Assembly: GCF_014195485.1 (NCBI RefSeq)
Contig: NZ_JACIBU010000001.1
Coordinates: forward strand, 2,294,001-2,358,000
DNA length: 64,000 nt
Direction of reading: 5' to 3'
DNA from: Modestobacter versicolor
GTDB taxonomy: Bacteria; Actinomycetota; Actinomycetes; Mycobacteriales; Geodermatophilaceae
Shown here: positions 45,251 through 53,139 of the stretch, piece after piece
How positions within the stretch are numbered: position 1 is the first letter of the stretch
Layout: every line of letters starts with the position of its first letter
Position numbers and translations under genes: made by a program
The notes under the pieces: generated by a model
The model's database searches: none
Seen by the model: only the letters and a program-made list of their open reading frames with translations
Told to the model about the DNA's origin: nothing

Positions 45251-46248
45251 CGGGAGGCTCCAGCGCTGACGGTGGTGGCGGGCGCGGCGTCGTCGGAGGG
45301 CGGGGCGTCCTCCGCGGCGTGCCCGGTGAGGGTGAGGAACACGTCGTCCAGGTCGGGCCGGCGCAGCCCGATGTCCAGCACGTCGACGTCGACGCCGGCC
45401 AGCCGGCGCAGCGCCTCGGCGAGCGTGTCGGTGCCGCCGGTGACCGGCACCGACAGCCGCCGGGTCTGCTGGTCGGCGTGCACCTCGCCCTGGGACAGCG
45501 GGCGCAGCACGTCGGTGACGACGGCGAGCTGCTCGACGGTGCGGACGGTGAGCTCCAGGCGCTCGCCACCGACCTGGGCCTTCAGCTCGTCGGCGGTGCC
45601 CCGGGCGATGACCTCGCCCTTGTCGATGACGACCATCCGGTCGGCCAGCCGGTCGGCCTCCTCCAGGTACTGGGTGGTGAGCAGGATCGTCGTCCCGTCG
45701 TGGACCAGGTCGGCGATGAACTCCCACATGCCCAGCCGGCTGCGCGGGTCGAGCCCGGTGGTCGGCTCGTCGAGGAAGAGCACCTTGGGCCGGGCGATCA
45801 GCGAGGCGGCGATGTCCAGCCGGCGGCGCATGCCGCCGGAGTAGGTCTTCGCCGGCCGGTTGGCCGCGTCGGTGAGGTCGAAGCGCTCCAGCAGCTGGCC
45901 GGCGCGCAGCCGGGACTCCCGCTTGCCCAGCCGGTAGAGCCGCCCGACCATCTCCAGGTTCTCGGAACCGGTCAGGTACTCGTCGACCGCGGCGTACTGG
46001 CCGGTGAGCCCGATCGTGGCGCGCACCTGGTCGGCCTGGGTGGCGACGTCGAGCCCGGCGACCTCCGCCCGCCCCGCGTCGGGCTTCAGCAGCGTGCTCA
46101 GGATCCGGACGACGGTGGTCTTGCCGGCGCCATTGGGCCCCAGCAGCCCGAGGACGGTGCCCTCGGACACGGTGAGGTCGACCCCACCGAGCGCGGTGTT
46201 CTCCCCGAAGCGCTTGACGAGCCCCTCGACGACGACGGCGTTGGTCAT
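45247..46248 (-). CDS. DrrA-type ABC exporter ATPase (second system)
   Basis: A 333-residue ATPase. Walker A GPNGAGKTTVVRIL, Q-loop GLTGQYAAVDEYLTGSENLE, signature YSGGMRRRLDIAASL, Walker B VLFLDEPTTGLDP and a DrrA-type C-terminal domain. ATG 46248 is used; GTG 46257 is in frame. It differs in sequence from the ATPase at 30172-31167, so the two exporters are not recent copies of each other. Confidence 0.93.
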   Translation of the reverse strand: MTNAVVVEGLVKRFGENTALGGVDLTVSEGTVLGLLGPNGAGKTTVVRILSTLLKPDAGRAEVAGLDVATQADQVRATIGLTGQYAAVDEYLTGSENLEMVGRLYRLGKRESRLRAGQLLERFDLTDAANRPAKTYSGGMRRRLDIAASLIARPKVLFLDEPTTGLDPRSRLGMWEFIADLVHDGTTILLTTQYLEEADRLADRMVVIDKGEVIARGTADELKAQVGGERLELTVRTVEQLAVVTDVLRPLSQGEVHADQQTRRLSVPVTGGTDTLAEALRRLAGVDVDVLDIGLRRPDLDDVFLTLTGHAAEDAPPSDDAAPATTVSAGASR

Positions 46249-46410
46249 GCCGCGCACGCTAAGCCGGTCCTACGACAGTTCTCGCGTCCATTTCCGGTGA
46301 CCCGGCAGGTCCGTCCCATGTGCACTCCTCCGACGACGCGCGGTGCCGACCGCCGTCGCGGCGGTCCACGGTCCAGACCGGCGCCGGCCGGGGAACTCAT
46401 CGGTCGGCCC

Positions 46411-47097
46411 TCACCGCCACCGGTACTCCAGCTCCGGCCGCCCCGTGCCGCCGTAGCGCGGGGTGCGGGCGACCACCCCGGTGTCGGCCAGGTGCTCGAG
46501 GTAGCGGCGGGCGGTGATCCGGGAGGCGCCGATCAGCTCGGCCGTCTCGGCCGCGGACAGCCCGGCGTCGGCGCGGGTGGCGGCCCGCACGGCGGTGACG
46601 ACGGCGTCCAGGGTCTCCCGGGCCAGTCCCTTCGGCAGCGGCGCCGGCCGCACCGGGCGGGCGGCCTCCAGCACCCGGTCGACGGCGTCCTGCCCGGCGA
46701 CGTCACCCCCGGCGCGCAGCTGGGCGCGGTAGTCGACGTAGGCGGTCAGCCGGTCGCGCAGCGCCGCCTGGCTGAACGGCTTCAGCAGGTAGCCGACGAC
46801 GCCGTGGGCGGCCGCCGCGCGGACCGTGGTCAGCTCCCGCGCCGAGGTGACCGCCAGCACGTCGACGTCCCGCCCCGACGCCCGCAGCCGCCGGCACAGC
46901 TCGATGCCGTGGGTGTCGGGCAGGTTCATGTCCAGCAGCACCAGGTCGACCCGGTGCCGGGCCAGCGCCTCCCAGGCCGCCGCGCCGGTTCCGGCGACCG
47001 CGACCACCGCGAAGCCCGGCGTCCGGTCGACGTAGGCGCGGTGGGCGTCGGCGGCGACCGGCTCGTCCTCGACCACCAGCACCCGCAGGTCGCTCAC
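46411..47097 (-). CDS. Response regulator of the CitB/DcuR family
   Basis: A 228-residue regulator. Receiver domain residues 1-120 with phospho-acceptor Asp56 (VLLDMNLPD), an acidic pair after VVEDEP, and Lys in LLKPFS. The C-terminus is a winged-helix of the CitB type (SAAETAELIGASRITARRYL). It forms a GTGA overlap with the kinase gene downstream in sequence and probably regulates the divergent symporter at 48911. Confidence 0.9.
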   Translation of the reverse strand: MSDLRVLVVEDEPVAADAHRAYVDRTPGFAVVAVAGTGAAAWEALARHRVDLVLLDMNLPDTHGIELCRRLRASGRDVDVLAVTSARELTTVRAAAAHGVVGYLLKPFSQAALRDRLTAYVDYRAQLRAGGDVAGQDAVDRVLEAARPVRPAPLPKGLARETLDAVVTAVRAATRADAGLSAAETAELIGASRITARRYLEHLADTGVVARTPRYGGTGRPELEYRWR

Positions 47098-48719
47098 CGG
47101 GGCGTCCCGGCCGGCGCCCGGACCGGCAGCGACACCTCGAACAGCCCGCCGGGCCCCGGCCGGACCGTCACCGTGCCCCCGTTGCGCCGGACCGCCTGGG
47201 CGACCAGCGCCAGCCCCAGTCCGCGGCCCAGACCCCGCGGGGCAGCCGACTCCTTCGTCGTCCAGCCGCGCTCGAAGACCCGGTCGGGGTCGCTGACGCC
47301 GGGGCCGGTGTCCTCGACGCGCACGTGCAGCCGCTCGTCGACGACCCAGAGGGCCAGCTGCACCTCGCGCGGCGGGTCGCCGAGCAGCGCCGCGTCGATC
47401 GCGTTGTCCAGCAGGTTGCCGACGATGGTCACCAGGTCACCGCCCGGGATCCCGGTGGCCCCCACGGCGGTCTCCGGGTCGATCTCCAGCGCCACGCCCC
47501 GCTCGTGGGCGGTCGCCGCCTTGCCGAGCAGGAGCGCTGCGAGCACCGGCTCGCCGACCGCGGCCACCACCCGGTCGGTGAGCTGCTGGGCCTGGGCGAG
47601 CTCGGCGGTGGCGAACTCGACGGCCTCGGCGCCGCGGCCCAGCTCGACCAGCGACACGGTGGTGTGCAGCCGGTTGGCGGCCTCGTGCGCCTGGGCGCGC
47701 AGCGACTCCGCGAACGACCGCACGCTGTCCAGCTCGCCGGTCAGCGCCTGCAGGTCGGTGTGGTCGCGCAGGGTGACCACCGTGCCCACCGAGCTCCCGC
47801 CGGGCCGGGCCGGCGCCTGGTTGACCACCAGCACCCGCGAGCCGCTGACGTGCACCTCGTCGGTGGCCGGCCGCTGGTCGGCGAGGGTGGCGGCGAGCTC
47901 CGCGGACAGGCCCAACTCGCTGACGTGCCGGCCGGTGACGTCGGCGTCCAGCTCCAGCAACCGGCGGGCCTCGTCGTTGACCAGCTGCACCCGCCCGTCG
48001 CCGTCGAGCAGCAGCAGGCCCTCGCGGACGGCGTGCAGCACGGCGTCGTAGTACTCCAGCATCCGCACCAGCGGGACGGCGCCCAGGCCGTGGGTCTGCC
48101 GGTGCAGCCGCCGGCTGATCGCCCAGCTGCCCAGGACGCCGACGGCGAGCACGGCCAGCACGGCGACGAGCAGGCCGGGCAGCGCGGCGGTGACGTCGTC
48201 GCCGATCGCCGCCACGGTGATGCCCACGCTGACCAGGGCGACGACCTCGGTGGAGCTGCCGGTGGCGAAGACCGGGGCGACGGCGCGCACCGACGGCCCC
48301 AGCGTGCCGCTGTAGGTCTCGGTGAAGGTCCGCCCGGCCAGCGCCGGCTCGATGGTGCCCAGGAAGGGCCGGCCGATCTCGGCCGGGTCGGGGTGGGTGA
48401 ACCGGGTGCGGTCGGGGGCCAGCACGGTGATGAAGGAGATGCCGGTGTCGGCCCGGACCTGCTCGACGTAGGGCTGCAGCACCGTGGTGGGGTCGGCGCC
48501 CACGACGGCGTCCCGGACCAGCGGGGAGTCGGCGATCGCCTCGGCGGTGCTGCGCGCCTCGGTGGTCGCCCGGCTCTCGACCGCGGCGCCCGCCTGGCGC
48601 CAGGCGACCCACCCGAGCCCCAGGACGACGACCAGCACGACCAGCCCCTGGAGCAGCAGCAGTTGCCGGGCCAGGCTGCCGGGATCGCGGCGCCGCACCA
48701 GCGCCGAGGGGGTGCGCAC
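47094..48719 (-). CDS. Sensor histidine kinase of the CitA/DcuS family
   Basis: A 541-residue kinase. TM1 at about residues 19-39, an extracytoplasmic PAS-like sensor (about 40-170), TM2 at about 175-195, a cytoplasmic PAS segment, then the H-box QAHEAANRLHTTVSLVELGR and an HATPase domain (VGNLLDNAIDAALL, VEDTGPGV, GRGLGLALV). Members of this family sense citrate, fumarate or succinate. GTG 48719 is chosen; the frame is open further upstream. It overlaps the response regulator gene and is divergent from a dicarboxylate symporter. Confidence 0.88.
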   Translation of the reverse strand: MRTPSALVRRRDPGSLARQLLLLQGLVVLVVVLGLGWVAWRQAGAAVESRATTEARSTAEAIADSPLVRDAVVGADPTTVLQPYVEQVRADTGISFITVLAPDRTRFTHPDPAEIGRPFLGTIEPALAGRTFTETYSGTLGPSVRAVAPVFATGSSTEVVALVSVGITVAAIGDDVTAALPGLLVAVLAVLAVGVLGSWAISRRLHRQTHGLGAVPLVRMLEYYDAVLHAVREGLLLLDGDGRVQLVNDEARRLLELDADVTGRHVSELGLSAELAATLADQRPATDEVHVSGSRVLVVNQAPARPGGSSVGTVVTLRDHTDLQALTGELDSVRSFAESLRAQAHEAANRLHTTVSLVELGRGAEAVEFATAELAQAQQLTDRVVAAVGEPVLAALLLGKAATAHERGVALEIDPETAVGATGIPGGDLVTIVGNLLDNAIDAALLGDPPREVQLALWVVDERLHVRVEDTGPGVSDPDRVFERGWTTKESAAPRGLGRGLGLALVAQAVRRNGGTVTVRPGPGGLFEVSLPVRAPAGTPR

Positions 48720-48772
48720 CGGCCGAGTGTGCCCCGGCGCCCGGGTGGGCGGGCACCGGCGTCGCACGGACG

Positions 48773-48822
48773 GGTGGTGACCACCGCCGAACGCAATGAA
48801 CGAATCAGTGACCCCGGTCACC
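48773..48822. promoter_or_regulatory. Candidate operators between the two-component system and the symporter
   Basis: GGTGGTGACCACC (48773-48785) and GTGACCCCGGTCAC (48808-48821) are palindromes around an AT-richer patch, in the 190-base region between divergent genes. They are candidates for response-regulator binding. I cannot identify -10 and -35 boxes with confidence. Confidence 0.35.
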
Positions 48823-48910
48823 ACTGCGGCGCACAGTGCAACCGTCGCCGTCCCCCGGCGGCGTCCCCGGCGGTCCCCAGCCGCCAGCCACCGACTCCAC
48901 AGGAGCAGTC

Positions 48911-50311
48911 ATGGCCGCCCCCACGGCACCCTCTGCGCGCCCGGCACCGTCCGGCCGGCGCGACCGCACCCACTGGCTCTACATCGCGGTGATCGTCGCC
49001 GTGGTCCTCGGCATCGCCGTCGGCCTGGCCTTCCCCGACTTCGCCGTCGAGCTCAAGTGGCTGGGCACGGCGTTCGTCGGGCTGATCCGCATGATCATCG
49101 CGCCGGTCATCTTCTGCACCATCGTGCTGGGCATCGGGGCGATCCGGCGGGCGGCGCAGGTCGGCCGGATCGGCGGGCTGGCGCTGGGCTACTTCATCGC
49201 GATGTCGACGGTCGCGCTGGCCATCGGCCTCGTCGTCGGCAACGTGCTGCACCCCGGCGAGGGCCTGGAGCTGACCGAGCAGGTCCGTGGCGCCGGTGAG
49301 GAGCTGCTGGCCGAGGCCGAGGAGACCGCACCCGAGGGCACCACCGGGTTCATCCTGTCGCTGATCCCGACCACCCTGCTGTCCTCGCTCACCTCGGGCT
49401 CGGTGCTGCAGGCCCTGCTGATCGCGCTGCTGGTCGGCTTCGCGCTGCAGGCCATGGGCAGCGCCGGTGCCCCGATCCTGACCGGCATCGGCCACCTGCA
49501 GCGGCTGGTCTTCCGCATCCTCGCGATGATCATGTGGGTCGCCCCCATCGGCGCGTTCGGGGCCATCGCCGCCGTCGTCGGGGCCACCGGGATCGACGCG
49601 CTGAAGAGCCTCGGCATCCTGATGCTCGGCTTCTACGCCACCTGCGCCGTCTTCGTGTTCGTCTTCCTCGGCGCGATCCTCCGGGCGGTCGTGGGGATCA
49701 ACGTCTTCTCGTTCCTCAAGTACCTGGGCCGCGAGTACCTGCTGATCGTCTCCTCGTCCTCCTCGGAGACCGCGCTGCCCCGGCTCATCGCCAAGATGGA
49801 GCACATCGGGGTGAGCAAGCCCGTCGCCGGGATCGTGGTGCCGACCGGGTACTCGTTCAACCTCGACGGGACGGCGATCTACCTGACGATGGCCTCGCTG
49901 TTCATCGCCGAGGCGCTGGGCGACCCGCTGAGCATCGGCGAGCAGATCAGCCTGCTGGTCTTCATGATCATCGCCTCGAAGGGCGCGGCCGGCGTCTCCG
50001 GGGCGGGCCTGGCCACCCTCGCCGGTGGGCTCTCCTCGCACCGCCCCGAGCTGCTGGACGGCGTCGGCCTGATCGTCGGCATCGACCGGTTCATGTCCGA
50101 GGCCCGCGCGGTCACCAACTTCTCCGGCAACGCCATCGCCTGCATGCTGGTGGCCACCTGGACCAAGGAGCTGGACCGGGAGCAGATGAAGGCCGTGCTC
50201 GCCGGCGACCGCCCGTTCGACGAGACCACGATGCTCGACGACGGCCACGGGGCCGCGGCGCCGGAGGACGAGCGGGCCGCCGCTGCGCCGGAGGCAGCCG
50301 TCGCCCGCTGA
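48911..50311 (+). CDS. Dicarboxylate:cation symporter (DctA/GltP, DAACS family)
   Basis: A 466-residue transporter with about eight TM segments and two re-entrant loops. The signature SSSSSETALPRLIAKMEHIG and SFNLDGTAIYLTMASLFIAE mark the substrate-binding hairpins, and AGVSGAGLATLAGGL with RFMSEARAVTNFSGNAIACM follow. ATG 48911 has AGGAG at 48901-48905. Its divergent two-component neighbour is of the type that controls C4-dicarboxylate uptake, so C4-dicarboxylates are likely substrates. The Ala/Glu-rich tail is unconserved. Confidence 0.92.
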   Translation: MAAPTAPSARPAPSGRRDRTHWLYIAVIVAVVLGIAVGLAFPDFAVELKWLGTAFVGLIRMIIAPVIFCTIVLGIGAIRRAAQVGRIGGLALGYFIAMSTVALAIGLVVGNVLHPGEGLELTEQVRGAGEELLAEAEETAPEGTTGFILSLIPTTLLSSLTSGSVLQALLIALLVGFALQAMGSAGAPILTGIGHLQRLVFRILAMIMWVAPIGAFGAIAAVVGATGIDALKSLGILMLGFYATCAVFVFVFLGAILRAVVGINVFSFLKYLGREYLLIVSSSSSETALPRLIAKMEHIGVSKPVAGIVVPTGYSFNLDGTAIYLTMASLFIAEALGDPLSIGEQISLLVFMIIASKGAAGVSGAGLATLAGGLSSHRPELLDGVGLIVGIDRFMSEARAVTNFSGNAIACMLVATWTKELDREQMKAVLAGDRPFDETTMLDDGHGAAAPEDERAAAAPEAAVAR

Positions 50312-50327
50312 CCCCCTGGTCGGCCCC

Positions 50328-50360
50328 GGTGCCCGCGTCCCCTCCGGGGGCGCGGGCACC
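50328..50360. terminator. Bidirectional terminator between the symporter gene and ilvA
   Basis: A perfect 10-bp stem (50328-50337 with 50351-50360) continued by CCCC/GGGG pairs after one mismatch, between convergent genes. Confidence 0.8.
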
Positions 50361-50366
50361 GCTGCG

Positions 50367-51593
50367 TCAGTCGACCCGTGGGGCGTAGCCGGCCGCGGCC
50401 AGGGCGCCGAGCACGTCGCGCTCGTGGTCGGGCCCGCGGGTCTCCAGGTGCACGCCCACCTCGACCTCACCGAGGTCCAGCCGGGCCGTCGTCCGCTCGT
50501 GCTCGACCGACAGCACGTTGGCCGAGAGGCCGGCCAGCTCGCGCAGCAGGGCGGCCAGCGAGCCCGGCCGGTCGGGCACCTGCACCCGCAGCGAGAGGTA
50601 GCGCCCGGCGGCGGCCATGCCGTGCTGGACGACCTTCATCATCAGCACCGGGTCGATGTTTCCGCCGGAGACGACCGCGACCACCGGCGCGCGGAAGGCC
50701 CCCGGGTCGGCCAGCAGCGCGGCGACCGCGGCGACGCCAGCCGGCTCGACCACCAGCTTGGCCCGCTCCAGGCAGAACAGCAGCGCCCGGGACAGGTCGC
50801 CCTCGGTGACCGTGCGGACCTCGTCGACCAGCCCGGCCACGTGCGCCAGGGTCAGGTCGCCGGGCGCGGCGACGGCGATGCCGTCGGCCATCGTCGCCAT
50901 CGTCGCCAGCGGCACCGGCCGGCCCGCGGCGAGGGAGGCGGGGAAGGCGGCGGCGGTGGCGGCCTGGACCGCGACGACCCGGACGTCGGGACGGCGGGCC
51001 TTGACCGCCGCGGCGATGCCGGACACCAGCCCTCCCCCGCCGGTGCAGACGACGACGGTGGCCACGTCGGGGCACTGCTCGAGCAGCTCCAGCCCGACGG
51101 TGCCCTGCCCGGCGATGACGTCGGGGTGGTCGAAGGGGTGGATGAGGACCTTGCCTGTCGCCGCCGCGAACTCGATCGCGGACAGCAGCGCCTCGGTGAG
51201 CGTCGCCCCACCCAGCCGGGCGTCCGCGCCGTAGCCGCGGGTGGCGGCGACCTTGGGCAGCGGCGCGCTCTCCGGCATGAAGACGGTGGCCGCGGCGCCG
51301 AGCTCGCGGGCGGCGAGGGCGACGCCCTGCGCGTGGTTGCCGGCGCTGGCCGCCACGACTCCGCGGGCGCGCTCCTCGGGGGTCAGCCGGGCGATCCGGG
51401 TGTAGGCGCCGCGGATCTTGAACGACCCGGTGCGCTGCAGGTTCTCGCACTTGAGCCACACCGGTCCGCCGACCCGCTCACCCAGCGCGCGGGAGTGCTC
51501 CAGCGGGGTGCGGCGGACGACGCCGTCCAGCAGCGCGGCGGCCGCCTCGACGTCGGCACCGCTGACCAGGGGCACTGCACCGGGGTCGGACAC
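50367..51593 (-). CDS. ilvA: Threonine ammonia-lyase (threonine dehydratase)
   Basis: A 408-residue PLP enzyme that makes 2-oxobutanoate from threonine for isoleucine synthesis. The PLP lysine is Lys59 in GSFKIRGAY, the Asn in SAGNHAQGVA is conserved, and the glycine loop CTGGGGLVSGIA binds phosphate. An ACT domain (about residues 325-408, RVQVPDRPGSLAALLRELA) implies allosteric control. The C-terminal regulatory part is one ACT domain, so it could be the biosynthetic or the catabolic enzyme. GTG 51593 is chosen over an upstream ATG at 51617. Confidence 0.92.
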   Translation of the reverse strand: MSDPGAVPLVSGADVEAAAALLDGVVRRTPLEHSRALGERVGGPVWLKCENLQRTGSFKIRGAYTRIARLTPEERARGVVAASAGNHAQGVALAARELGAAATVFMPESAPLPKVAATRGYGADARLGGATLTEALLSAIEFAAATGKVLIHPFDHPDVIAGQGTVGLELLEQCPDVATVVVCTGGGGLVSGIAAAVKARRPDVRVVAVQAATAAAFPASLAAGRPVPLATMATMADGIAVAAPGDLTLAHVAGLVDEVRTVTEGDLSRALLFCLERAKLVVEPAGVAAVAALLADPGAFRAPVVAVVSGGNIDPVLMMKVVQHGMAAAGRYLSLRVQVPDRPGSLAALLRELAGLSANVLSVEHERTTARLDLGEVEVGVHLETRGPDHERDVLGALAAAGYAPRVD

Positions 51594-51671
51594 GCGACGA
51601 TCCTCGCAGCCCGCCACCGGGCGGGACGACGGAGCACCCGCCTGTCACATCCCCGTCGTACCGTGGTCGAG

Positions 51672-53138
51672 GTGACGGACGCCGCACCGCTGGGGACCTC
51701 GCAGTCCCCCACCCCTCCCGCTCCCACCACCCTGGGCGAGCTCCGCGCGAGCGGGGCCACCCCGAAGCCGGTCAAGGCCGAGATCCGCGACAACCTGCTC
51801 GCCCGGCTCGCCGCCGGTGAGCCCTCGCTGCCCGGAATCGTCGGGTTCGAGGACACCGTCGTCCCCGAGGTCGAGCGCGCGCTCATCGCCGGGCACGACC
51901 TGGTCCTGCTCGGCGAGCGCGGCCAGGGCAAGACCCGGCTCATCCGCACCCTGGTCGGCCTGCTCGACGAGTGGACGCCGGTGCTGGTCGGCAGCGAGCT
52001 CAACGAGCACCCGCTGCAGCCGATCAGCGTCTGGGGGCGCCGGCAGGTCGCCGAGCACGGCGACGCCACCCCGGTCGGCTGGCTGCACCGCAGCGAGCGC
52101 TTCGGCGAGAAGCTGGCCACCCCCGACACCAGCGTCGGCGACCTGATCGGCGACGTCGACCCGATCAAGGTGGCCGAGGGCCGCACCCTCGGCGACCCGG
52201 AGACCGTGCACTATGGCCTGGTCCCGCGCACCAACCGCGGCATCTTCAGCGTCAACGAGCTGCCCGACCTCGCCGAGCGGATCCAGGTGGCGCTGCTCAA
52301 CGTGCTGGAGGAGCGCGACATCCAGATCCGCGGCTACCGGGTGCGGCTGCCGCTGGACCTGCTGCTGGTCGCCAGCGCCAACCCCGAGGACTACACCAAC
52401 CGTGGCCGGATCATCACCCCGCTCAAGGACCGGTTCGGCGCCGAGGTGCGCACCCACTACCCGATCGAGCTCGCCGACGAGGTGCGCCTGCTCGAGCAGG
52501 AGGCGCAGACCGGCTGGCTGAGCGGCACCGGGGCCGAGGCGCCGCTGGTGCCCGCGCACCTGGTCGAGATCGTCGCCCGGTTCACCCGGCTGGTCCGCGA
52601 GTCCAGCCACGTCGACCAGCGCTCCGGGGTCAGCGCCCGGTTCGCGATCGCCGGGCTGGAGACGGTCGCCGCCTCCGCCGTCCGCCGGGCCGCGGTGGCC
52701 GGCGAGTCGCGGCCGGTGGCCCGGGTCGTCGACCTGCCGAGCGTCGTCCCGGCCAGCCGCGGCAAGGTCGAGTTCGCCGACGCCGGCACCGACAACGACG
52801 ACGACCGCGACCTGGAGGTGCTCGAGCACCTGCTGCGGCAGGCGACGGCGCAGACGTTCCGGGCCCGCTGCGGCGGCCTGGACCTCACCGGGCTGCAGGA
52901 GCACTTCACCGGTGGCGACACGGTCGAGTCCGGTGACCTGGTGCCGGCAGCGGCGCTGCTGGGCCAGCTCGGCACGATCCCGCACCTGGCCCAGCTGCTC
53001 GGCCGGCTCGGCGTGCCCGAGGGCGAGCAGTCCGCCGAGCAGGCGGCCGCGGCGGTGGAGTTCGCGCTGGAGGGGCTGTACCTCACCCGGCGGCTGGCCA
53101 AGGACACCGACGGCGGCCGCACGATCTACGGGGCCTGA
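51672..53138 (+). CDS. MoxR-type AAA+ ATPase
   Basis: A 488-residue AAA+ ATPase of the MoxR/magnesium-chelatase type. Walker A GERGQGKTRLIRT at residues 81-93, a Walker B-like segment IFSVNELPDLAER, and sensor-region ASANPEDYTNRGRIITPLKD. A long C-terminal helical domain (from about 300) ends just before the VWA gene. It likely acts as a chaperone-like ATPase for the downstream VWA protein. GTG 51672 has a TACCGT -10-like box 8 bases before it, suggesting a leaderless message; GTG 51663 is an alternative. Confidence 0.9.
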   Translation: MTDAAPLGTSQSPTPPAPTTLGELRASGATPKPVKAEIRDNLLARLAAGEPSLPGIVGFEDTVVPEVERALIAGHDLVLLGERGQGKTRLIRTLVGLLDEWTPVLVGSELNEHPLQPISVWGRRQVAEHGDATPVGWLHRSERFGEKLATPDTSVGDLIGDVDPIKVAEGRTLGDPETVHYGLVPRTNRGIFSVNELPDLAERIQVALLNVLEERDIQIRGYRVRLPLDLLLVASANPEDYTNRGRIITPLKDRFGAEVRTHYPIELADEVRLLEQEAQTGWLSGTGAEAPLVPAHLVEIVARFTRLVRESSHVDQRSGVSARFAIAGLETVAASAVRRAAVAGESRPVARVVDLPSVVPASRGKVEFADAGTDNDDDRDLEVLEHLLRQATAQTFRARCGGLDLTGLQEHFTGGDTVESGDLVPAAALLGQLGTIPHLAQLLGRLGVPEGEQSAEQAAAAVEFALEGLYLTRRLAKDTDGGRTIYGA

Positions 53139-53139
53139 C

